From contig DITM01000097.1 in the NCBI GenBank assembly GCA_002422845.1, forward strand, positions 1,562 through 14,699: a stretch of 13,138 nt of DNA, given 5' to 3'. Position numbers and translations under genes: made by a program. Below are positions 7,355 to 13,138 of the stretch, in pieces. How positions within the stretch are numbered: the stretch's first letter is position 1; every line of letters begins with the position of its first letter. This stretch comes from Candidatus Paracaedibacteraceae bacterium UBA6184 (lineage in GTDB: Bacteria > Pseudomonadota > Alphaproteobacteria > UBA6184). The notes beneath the pieces were generated by a model. The model saw only the letters and a program-made list of their open reading frames with translations, searched no databases and had not been told where the DNA came from.

Positions 7355-8647
7355 TTGTTTGAAACATTCCGAAGGTACTGGTTGTTATATGTAAATCCGA
7401 AAATGGTGGGGATATTTTTTCTCGCCATTTCAACCGGCTTGCCAGTATCTTTGGGTGTGGATACCTTTAAAGTTTGGATGTGGGAGGAGGGAACTCCTCT
7501 GCATCTTGTTGCTTTGCTAAATATTACAAGTTTTCCGTATATTGCTAAAATCTTTTTTGGTCCCATCGTTGATCAATTCAAAATTCCGTTTTTACATCAA
7601 TGGTTGGGTCGAAGACGATCTTGGTCGTTGGTATCTCAGGTTGTGATGTTAGCTGGTTTTCTGTTGATGGGGCAAGTTTTTGGAACGCATCACCTTACCG
7701 TTACAATCGGAATATTAATTTGTATTTCATTTGCGTCAGCGTTTAATCATACAGCATTGAATGCATATCGTGTTGAGATTATGACCCCCGAATTAAATAG
7801 TATTGCTGCGGTTGTGGGTGGTTTAGGGTATCGATTGGCGAAGTTGGTTGCTGGAGCAGGGGCATTGTTATTAGCCGCATCTTGGGGGTGGAATCTAACA
7901 TATCTGATTGTCCCAATGATTTTCATCGTAACAATTATTGCTACGTTGTTAGTGGAGGAGCCGGACATCCATGATCATGAGCCTGAAGTTCTTGCAAAAG
8001 GTGATTTTAACGCATGGTTTCGAACACGTTTGATTCAACCATTTAAAGATTTTGTGCAGAAACATCCGCTTGATTGGAAGTTGATTACTCTGTTTATCTT
8101 ATTGTATGGGATGGGGGATTTCTTGATAGAAGGAATTTCCACAATTTTTTATTTAGATATTGGCTTTAATAAAGTAGAGGTTGCCAATATTGCAAAAGCC
8201 TTTGGTTTAATTTGTACGATTATTGGCGGCATTATCGGTGGGCATATGGTGTTGGTTTTTGGTATTAACCGAATGGTTTATATTACGACAATCTTGCACT
8301 GTTTCTCATATATTAGCTTATTAATGTTAGCACAAGTTGGGGATAGTTTGCCCTGGTTATATACATCGGTGTTGGCTGAATTTATTACAGAGGGAATGAA
8401 AACATCAGCGCTGGTTTCTTATGTATCTTTGTTATGTGGTCGGACATACTATACAGCCTCACAATATGCCTTGTTTTCATCAATGAAAGTCATACTGCGT
8501 CCAATCTTAGGAGCATGGGCAGGTGTGATGGCAATGTACCTTGGGTGGTCAACGTTCTTTGCTGTTAGCATGGTGTTGTCGTTGGTTCCACTATTCTTTT
8601 ATTATCGTATTCAATATCAGCCGTTACATCATGCGCCCCACAATTAA
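7355..8647 (+). CDS. AmpG-like muropeptide MFS permease, copy 1
   Basis: This is a 12-helix major facilitator of the AmpG family, inner-membrane importers of GlcNAc-anhydro-muropeptides for peptidoglycan recycling. The 430-residue protein shows the AmpG N-terminal pattern AISTGLP (24-30), the WMWEEG loop (41-46) and the first cytoplasmic loop IFFGPIVDQF...LGRRRSW (67-90), close to the family's K-F-L-W-x-P-L-x-D...GRRRGW. The central AYRVEIM...GLGYRLAKLVAGAGAL region also fits. Where most AmpG proteins have A-[ST]-Q-D before DAY/DAW, this copy has FNHTALNAY, so the substrate may differ. The start is TTG 7355, five bases after the typA stop, with GAAGG at 7341-7345; its N-terminus aligns with the next gene's. 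It overlaps that gene by 17 bases. Confidence 0.82.
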   Translation: MFETFRRYWLLYVNPKMVGIFFLAISTGLPVSLGVDTFKVWMWEEGTPLHLVALLNITSFPYIAKIFFGPIVDQFKIPFLHQWLGRRRSWSLVSQVVMLAGFLLMGQVFGTHHLTVTIGILICISFASAFNHTALNAYRVEIMTPELNSIAAVVGGLGYRLAKLVAGAGALLLAASWGWNLTYLIVPMIFIVTIIATLLVEEPDIHDHEPEVLAKGDFNAWFRTRLIQPFKDFVQKHPLDWKLITLFILLYGMGDFLIEGISTIFYLDIGFNKVEVANIAKAFGLICTIIGGIIGGHMVLVFGINRMVYITTILHCFSYISLLMLAQVGDSLPWLYTSVLAEFITEGMKTSALVSYVSLLCGRTYYTASQYALFSSMKVILRPILGAWAGVMAMYLGWSTFFAVSMVLSLVPLFFYYRIQYQPLHHAPHN

Positions 8648-9893
8648 TCTAGCTCAATATGTGCGACCTTATATGCATCCAAGAGTGCTTAGTATGCTGT
8701 TTTTTGGCATATCTGCGGGTGTGCCTTATTTACTAATCACCTCAACATTTTATCAGTGGTTATTGGAAGAAGGATTAAGTCAGGCTGTTATTACTTCGTT
8801 TGCAATATATACGTTACCTTTATCAATAAAATTTTTATGGGCACACTGGGTTGATCATCTCAAAATTCCGATATTGCATCGATTGGGGCAGTATAAAAGC
8901 TGGCTTATTTTCAGTCAGTTAGGAGTAATGGGAAGCCTGGTACTTTTAAGTCAGGTGGTAGGAAGTGAAAGTTTATACATTACGGCGGGTGTCGTACTTT
9001 TAGTCAGTTTCTTTACCGCAACGCAAGATATTACCTTGGGTGCGTATCGAGTTACCATGTTAACCAAAGAACAACAGGCATTTGGATCTAGCCAGATTGT
9101 GATTGGATATCGGGTTGGTATTTTATTATCTGGAGGAGGGGCTTTATATGCATCGGGAATATGGGGGTGGTCAATAGTATATGTACTATTAGCGCTAGTT
9201 CAAATTCAAGGGATCATTACTGTATTGATGAATCCTGAACCTCAATCCCAACGGACCTCACAAAAACGAATTAGATCATATCAACTTAATCGAGTTATCT
9301 ATGTTCTGTATAAAGAGTTTTTTACAAAAACAAAGTGGGCTTTATTTTTAACGTACATATTCTTATTCAAATTTGGCGATGCCACATTAAATACATTTAC
9401 GTGGATATTTTTACGAAATGTTGGGTTTACAAAAGAAGAGATTTCTGTGTCTGTGAGCCTTGGTTTTTTTGCAAATGCTATGGGTGCGGCGATTGCAGGC
9501 ACGGTGATTCATAAATTAAAAATCAAAAACAGCTTGTTAATCACTGCGGGATTGCAAATGTTAGTATTTTTAACGCTTTGGATTCAGGCTGCATATCCAA
9601 AAGATCATACGTTAATGACGATAACGATTGTGCTTGAAAACTTTGTGTGTGGCTTTGCAGCAACGTGTGTTTATACATTGTTTGCATTTAAAGTCACAAA
9701 GCGATTTGTGGCCATACAATATACATTCTTTGCGTCGTTTGCATCGTTTAGTAAAGTGATTATTGCGACATTGGGTGGGTTCTTGTTAACTCATTATCAA
9801 TGGCCAGATTTTTTTGCATTGATGTTTATTGCGCCATTACTATCCCTTTTTGTGATTTATCAATTGCACAAACACCAAAAGAAGATCGGTTAA
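8631..9893 (+). CDS. AmpG-like muropeptide MFS permease, copy 2
   Basis: This second AmpG-like transporter has 420 residues and about 12 hydrophobic helices. It aligns along its length with the preceding gene (for example GISAGVP, QWLLEEG, KFLWAHWVDHLKIPILHRLG, IGYRVGILLSGGGALYASGIWGW). It keeps the family motif ATQDITLGAYR, which copy 1 has lost, but the basic RRR of the first cytoplasmic loop is QYK here. The start chosen is ATG 8631, inside the end of copy 1; a longer frame from 8541 would add 30 residues that do not resemble the family. No ribosome-binding site is seen, so translation probably depends on coupling to copy 1. The two genes look like an old tandem duplication. The substrate is inferred from family only. 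Confidence 0.82.
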   Translation: MRPTINLAQYVRPYMHPRVLSMLFFGISAGVPYLLITSTFYQWLLEEGLSQAVITSFAIYTLPLSIKFLWAHWVDHLKIPILHRLGQYKSWLIFSQLGVMGSLVLLSQVVGSESLYITAGVVLLVSFFTATQDITLGAYRVTMLTKEQQAFGSSQIVIGYRVGILLSGGGALYASGIWGWSIVYVLLALVQIQGIITVLMNPEPQSQRTSQKRIRSYQLNRVIYVLYKEFFTKTKWALFLTYIFLFKFGDATLNTFTWIFLRNVGFTKEEISVSVSLGFFANAMGAAIAGTVIHKLKIKNSLLITAGLQMLVFLTLWIQAAYPKDHTLMTITIVLENFVCGFAATCVYTLFAFKVTKRFVAIQYTFFASFASFSKVIIATLGGFLLTHYQWPDFFALMFIAPLLSLFVIYQLHKHQKKIG

Positions 9894-9905
9894 GATCTTC
9901 TTTTT
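9877..9905. terminator. Intrinsic terminator overlapping the ampG-like copy 2 stop codon
   Basis: AAAAGAAGATC (9877-9887) pairs perfectly with GATCTTCTTTT (9894-9904) around the six-base loop GGTTAA, followed by one more T. The TAA stop codon of the second AmpG-like gene is inside the loop, so the last codons (KKI) form the stem. The A-run on the other side lets it also end the convergent minus-strand gene that stops at 9922. Confidence 0.85.
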
Positions 9906-9921
9906 ATGATGCCTGTGTTAG

Positions 9922-10419
9922 CTACAGTATTATAACTAAAAGAGTGCATATGAGTGTAACTAAACTAGTTATCACGGTTGTTGAAACCTTGGTGACGTCT
10001 AGTTTAAATATCCAATTTTTTATACGTTCCCACGTGCTTTTTTTTTCAGCTTTGTGCTCTTCTTGTTCAAGTTTTAATGCGGCATTTTCGATTTTTAACT
10101 GTTTGGCTTCGTCGCTTAAGTTATCGAATTGTGTTCTAAGGTCATTGTAGAGTATTGTTAACGTAACGACCTCATCTTGAGCGGCAGCTCCACTAAGTAA
10201 AGCTTTTTCTAATTGAGCCTCTCCAGCGCGCAAGCTTCGAATAATAGACTGTGGACTATTGAGACGTGGTTGATGTGCTCTTTGAACGGAGTCCTTAGTT
10301 ATAGAATGAAATGAAACAACACTTGGTACCTCTAATAACGGACGATCTGCGTTAACTGAAGACAAAGTTACACTAGTTGCTAATAAGCTGACTGCGAGTT
10401 TATGTGATAAGTGTTTCAT
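9922..10419 (-). CDS. Secreted coiled-coil protein with C-terminal membrane anchor, unknown family
   Basis: I do not recognise this 165-residue protein. It has a signal peptide (residues 1-24, likely cut after SVNA), a basic, Ser/Pro-rich stretch (about 25-60), and a long charged helical segment (about 64-130, with heptad-like Leu/Ile spacing in SDEAKQLKIENAALKLEQEE) that is probably a coiled coil. A basic stretch, WERIKNWIFK (130-139), comes next, then a hydrophobic segment (145-165) reaching the very end. It would therefore be exported and held in a membrane by its C-terminus, with the coiled coil in the periplasm. The ATG at 10419 has a near-perfect ribosome-binding site (GGAGG, five bases upstream), suggesting strong translation. 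Two or three CtrA-type sites lie directly upstream. Confidence 0.72.
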   Translation of the reverse strand: MKHLSHKLAVSLLATSVTLSSVNADRPLLEVPSVVSFHSITKDSVQRAHQPRLNSPQSIIRSLRAGEAQLEKALLSGAAAQDEVVTLTILYNDLRTQFDNLSDEAKQLKIENAALKLEQEEHKAEKKSTWERIKNWIFKLDVTKVSTTVITSLVTLICTLLVIIL

Positions 10420-10444
10420 GATTTCCTCCGGGTCTGAATCAGAC

Positions 10445-10459
10445 TTAACTAAATATTAA
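10445..10459. promoter_or_regulatory. CtrA-type site TTAA-N7-TTAA (first of three)
   Basis: TTAA CTAAATA TTAA is an exact match. Its centre is about 33 bases before the minus-strand secreted-protein ATG (10419), close enough to overlap that gene's -10 or start region. TAATAT read on the minus strand (10458-10453) is a possible -10 within the site. Confidence 0.55.
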
Positions 10460-10469
10460 CTAAAATTAA

Positions 10470-10484
10470 TTAACAAAAGGTTAA
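10470..10484. promoter_or_regulatory. CtrA-type site TTAA-N7-TTAA (second of three)
   Basis: TTAA CAAAAGG TTAA is an exact match; read on the minus strand it begins TTAACCTT, close to the extended half-site TTAACCAT. It lies 51-65 bases before the minus-strand ATG at 10419 and about -35 relative to the TAATAT candidate at 10458-10453, the usual activating position. Confidence 0.58.
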
Positions 10485-10507
10485 TTTTTGAAATTATTTT
10501 GACAATT

Positions 10508-10522
10508 TTAATGAAATATTAA
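10508..10522. promoter_or_regulatory. CtrA-type site TTAA-N7-TTAA (third of three)
   Basis: TTAA TGAAATA TTAA is an exact match. It starts four bases after a consensus TTGACA (10499-10504) and is 89-103 bases before the plus-strand MFS gene at 10611. It could act on either divergent gene. Confidence 0.5.
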
Positions 10523-10529
10523 ATGTTTT

Positions 10530-10558
10530 TTGTGTGCGATAAATTTTTATGGTATGTT
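10530..10558 (+). promoter_or_regulatory. Candidate promoter for the MFS gene
   Basis: TTGTGT (10530-10535) and TATGTT (10553-10558) are 17 bases apart, each four of six to consensus. Transcription would start about 45 bases before ATG 10611. The TTGACA at 10499-10504 has no good -10 at the right distance. Confidence 0.25.
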
Positions 10559-10610
10559 TGCTTACTTATTCAAAATTCTAAAACAAACAATATAGCTTAG
10601 GTTTATTCAC

Positions 10611-11921
10611 ATGATTGAAGACGATAAAGATAAGTTAGCATTCTCATTAATGAACACAACTGAGGCAGAGCCACGGCTTCCTATGAAGATTTTTCTGTTC
10701 TGGTTCATTGGTGCTTTCTTTTACCTATATCAGAGCGTCCTGAAAGTAATGCCCAGCGTAATAGCGCAAGATTTGACGATAGATTTAAATATTGCGGCAA
10801 CTTCATTAGGTGCGTTAGGAGGGATTTATTTCCTTGCCTATGCAACATTACAATTACCCATCGGTGTGTTGTTAGATCGATTTGGTGTGCGGCGATTAAT
10901 GTCATTTTCGATAGCGCTGTGTGCAACAGGGGCATTGCTATTTTCATTTTCATCTAATTTTTATTTTGCGTTAGGCGCTAGATTTGTTATTGGAATGGGG
11001 TCTTCAGGAGCTTTTATTGGAGCTATTAAACTAGTTACCATGTGGTTTCCAACACGATTAGTTCCTATTTTTACGGGGCTAACAGTATTTGTGGGGTCAA
11101 TGGGAGGTGTTATCGGAAATAAACCTATGGCGCTACTGTTGCGGCATATTACGTGGAGAGAAGCAAGTCAGTTAGTTGCCATGATTGGATTTGGATTGGC
11201 AGTGATATGTTTCATATTTTTACGTAACAATACGGCTCAACAAAATCGAATTCGTAATTTTAAGGATTTGTTAGAGGGCTTTAAGCAAGCTGTAAAATCC
11301 CCCCAGATATTACTGATTGCTTTTTTTGCTTTTTTTATCTACCTCCCCTTATCTGTACTTGCGGATATGTGGGGAAATCTGTTCATTCAACGAGCCTATG
11401 GATTGTCCAGAACTGAAGCCTCTGAATGCATTCAAATGATATATTTTGGAGTTGCATTCGGAGCTCCTGCCTTTGGATTAATTGCATCAATATATACAAA
11501 TTATCGTTTGATTTTTCGTATTATAGCCGTATCTCAAATTCCAATAATGGCTGCGATTATTTGGTTCCGTTTGCCTAATGTTTTAGCATTACAGGCATCA
11601 TGCTTTTTATTGGGGATTCTATTGGGAGGGCAGGCGTTAAAGTTTAATGCTGCATTTGCACACGCATCGTCAGCAGTGAGTGCATCCATCGTTGGGTTCG
11701 TAAACATGTTGTGTATGCTGGGAGGCTTTGTATTCCAACAATTAATAGGGATACTATTAGATGTATTCTGGGATGGCAGTATGCAAGACGGTTATATTTA
11801 TTATTCTGCTGATACCTTTAGTAAAGCGTTGAGTATCCATATCTTTGCATTGGCGATTTGCTTCTTTTTGACGTACTACATTCGAAATAAAGAACAAGAA
11901 GTTGATGAAGAGTTAGATTAG
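10611..11921 (+). CDS. Major facilitator superfamily transporter, substrate unknown
   Basis: This is a 436-residue inner-membrane transporter with about 12 helices. After a charged 25-residue cytoplasmic N-terminus come TM1 (FLFWFIGAFFYLYQSVL, about 28-44), the MFS loop 2-3 signature GVLLDRFGVRR (85-95), GARFVIGMGSSGAFIGAIKL in the TM4-5 region, and a loop of about 30 residues rich in charged residues before TM7. The C-terminus is acidic (KEQEVDEELD). It is not AmpG-like and shows no close match to the two AmpG copies. Substrate cannot be read from the sequence; such permeases in intracellular bacteria often import host metabolites or act as phthalate/organic-anion-type carriers. The ATG at 10611 has only a weak TTAGG site upstream; ATG 10650 is an alternative. 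It is a single gene, divergent from the secreted protein at 10419. Confidence 0.82.
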   Translation: MIEDDKDKLAFSLMNTTEAEPRLPMKIFLFWFIGAFFYLYQSVLKVMPSVIAQDLTIDLNIAATSLGALGGIYFLAYATLQLPIGVLLDRFGVRRLMSFSIALCATGALLFSFSSNFYFALGARFVIGMGSSGAFIGAIKLVTMWFPTRLVPIFTGLTVFVGSMGGVIGNKPMALLLRHITWREASQLVAMIGFGLAVICFIFLRNNTAQQNRIRNFKDLLEGFKQAVKSPQILLIAFFAFFIYLPLSVLADMWGNLFIQRAYGLSRTEASECIQMIYFGVAFGAPAFGLIASIYTNYRLIFRIIAVSQIPIMAAIIWFRLPNVLALQASCFLLGILLGGQALKFNAAFAHASSAVSASIVGFVNMLCMLGGFVFQQLIGILLDVFWDGSMQDGYIYYSADTFSKALSIHIFALAICFFLTYYIRNKEQEVDEELD

Positions 11922-12066
11922 ATGGTGTCTTTGCACCGTTGAGTTTGTAAAAGATCCTACTCGTGCTTGGTCACGCGACTGTACATCCATTTAAAGGCAG
12001 GGCCATGGTTCTCGTCGAAAAAGGGTGGGCAATGAAGAGTCTCCGCAGCGAAGCGAAGGAGCCTAT
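11922..12066. repeat. Repeat-like spacer between convergent MFS and rpe genes
   Basis: This stretch holds no gene and is richer in G+C than other spacers. GGTG-TCTTTG-CACC (11924-11937) is a small hairpin just after the MFS stop. Near rpe, AGTCTCC (12038-12044), GCAGCGAAGCGAAGGAG (12046-12062) and AGACT (12069-12073) form an imperfect inverted repeat ending next to the rpe stop. The GCGAAGCGAAG core resembles short palindromic intergenic repeats common in Rickettsiales and related bacteria. It may also act as the rpe transcript end. I saw no second copy of the core in this window. Confidence 0.35.
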
Positions 12067-12693
12067 TTAGACTTTTAAGGTTTTTATTGCATTGGCTGGA
12101 TTAGAGTGTCCAAAAATGTAAGCACCTGAAACCAGGGTTGTAGCACCAGCATCTGCCGCTAATGATGCGGTTTGATCGTTAATGCCGCCATCAACGATAA
12201 TCTCAGCGACTTTCCCTTGAAAATGGGTGATTTTTGATAAAACATCAGGCATAAACTTTTGACCAGCTCGGCCTGGATTAACGCTCATTACCAATACGTG
12301 ATCAATATCATCTAGGAACGGATCTACAAAATTTGTAGGGGTCTCAGGATTAATGGCTAATCCTGTTTTGCATCCAAAACTGTGAATGTGTTGCAAAATG
12401 TGCTTTAAATTTTTGTGCGTTAATTCACAATGAATATAGATATGGTTTGCGCCTGCGATAGCAAATGATTCAATAAAGTTTTCTGGGTTTTCAACCATGA
12501 GGTGTACGTCTAAGGGTAAGACTGTTACATGGCGCAAGTCTGCCACCATTTTGGGACCCATGGTTAAATCTGGAACAAAGTGACCATCCATAACATCTAC
12601 GTGAATCCAGTCAGCGCCTGAGTCTTCTAGCATATAGGCTGTTTTAGCTAGCATCGACCAATTTGCAGATAATATAGATGGTGCAACTTTCAA
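12067..12693 (-). CDS. rpe: Ribulose-phosphate 3-epimerase
   Basis: Rpe interconverts ribulose 5-phosphate and xylulose 5-phosphate in the pentose phosphate pathway (cytosol, TIM barrel, divalent metal). The 208 residues are slightly short but complete: APSILSAN (4-11, S8), HVDVMDGHFVP (31-41, metal ligands H31 and D33), DVHLMVENP (62-70, H64), VMSVNPGRAGQKF (135-147) and IIVDGGIN (165-172, D168). The phosphate-loop usually reads NPGFGGQ or NPGFAGQ; here the Phe is Arg. The start is TTG at 12693, immediately after the TAA of fabI with no gap, giving the expected start MKVAPSIL; ribosomes probably reinitiate there. It is the second gene of a minus-strand pair with fabI. Confidence 0.93.
   Translation of the reverse strand: MKVAPSILSANWSMLAKTAYMLEDSGADWIHVDVMDGHFVPDLTMGPKMVADLRHVTVLPLDVHLMVENPENFIESFAIAGANHIYIHCELTHKNLKHILQHIHSFGCKTGLAINPETPTNFVDPFLDDIDHVLVMSVNPGRAGQKFMPDVLSKITHFQGKVAEIIVDGGINDQTASLAADAGATTLVSGAYIFGHSNPANAIKTLKV

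Positions 12694-13138
<445 letters not shown>

Noticed and set aside
5561..7566. Several long minus-strand open frames opposite typA
   Set aside because: They are antisense shadows of a clearly conserved gene with codon bias that keeps the opposite strand open.
8541..8630. A longer N-terminus for the second AmpG-like gene
   Set aside because: The extra 30 residues lie within the end of copy 1 in another frame and do not align with AmpG N-termini; ATG 8631 does.
11922..12066. A tRNA or small RNA gene in the G+C-richer spacer
   Set aside because: No cloverleaf, T-loop (GTTCGAATC-like) or CCA end could be found, only short imperfect hairpins.

Overview
The window looks like a stretch of an AT-rich alphaproteobacterial genome, most likely a host-associated lineage related to Holosporales/Rickettsiales. 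This is inference from several signs. The gene order ftsE-ftsX-plsC and the alphaproteobacterial style of PlsC (HQSAWET motif) fit that class. There are two adjacent AmpG-type permeases. Exact TTAA-N7-TTAA sites, the established binding pattern of the alphaproteobacterial cell-cycle regulator CtrA, occur between genes. Many secreted-protein genes of unknown family lie among housekeeping genes.

Layout. Bases 1-492 carry no gene I can support; they hold a long imperfect palindrome (33-139). Bases 493-3857 form a tight plus-strand operon with overlapping genes: ftsE, ftsX, plsC and a class I fructose-bisphosphate aldolase. They cover division-site remodelling, phosphatidic acid synthesis and glycolysis/gluconeogenesis. 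Bases 4074-5294 hold two convergent genes for small secreted proteins of unknown family, separated by a strong bidirectional terminator. The second (minus strand) is split by a one-base frameshift. Bases 5529-9893 are a second plus-strand group: typA/bipA, then two tandem AmpG-like transporters, ended by a hairpin terminator whose loop contains the last stop codon. A third small secreted protein gene (9922-10419, minus) diverges from an MFS transporter gene (10611-11921, plus). After a short repeat-like spacer come two minus-strand genes, rpe and the 5'-truncated fabI, joined stop-to-start.

The most interesting pattern is regulatory. I found five exact TTAA-N7-TTAA sites by eye, all non-coding, in only three intergenic intervals: 4007-4021, 5411-5425, and three at 10445-10522. 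Each interval lies upstream of one of the three small signal-peptide proteins. This suggests that these otherwise unrelated secreted proteins belong to one CtrA-controlled, cell-cycle or developmental-stage regulon, interspersed among housekeeping operons that lack such sites.

No rRNA, tRNA, CRISPR array, transposase or prophage gene was recognised.
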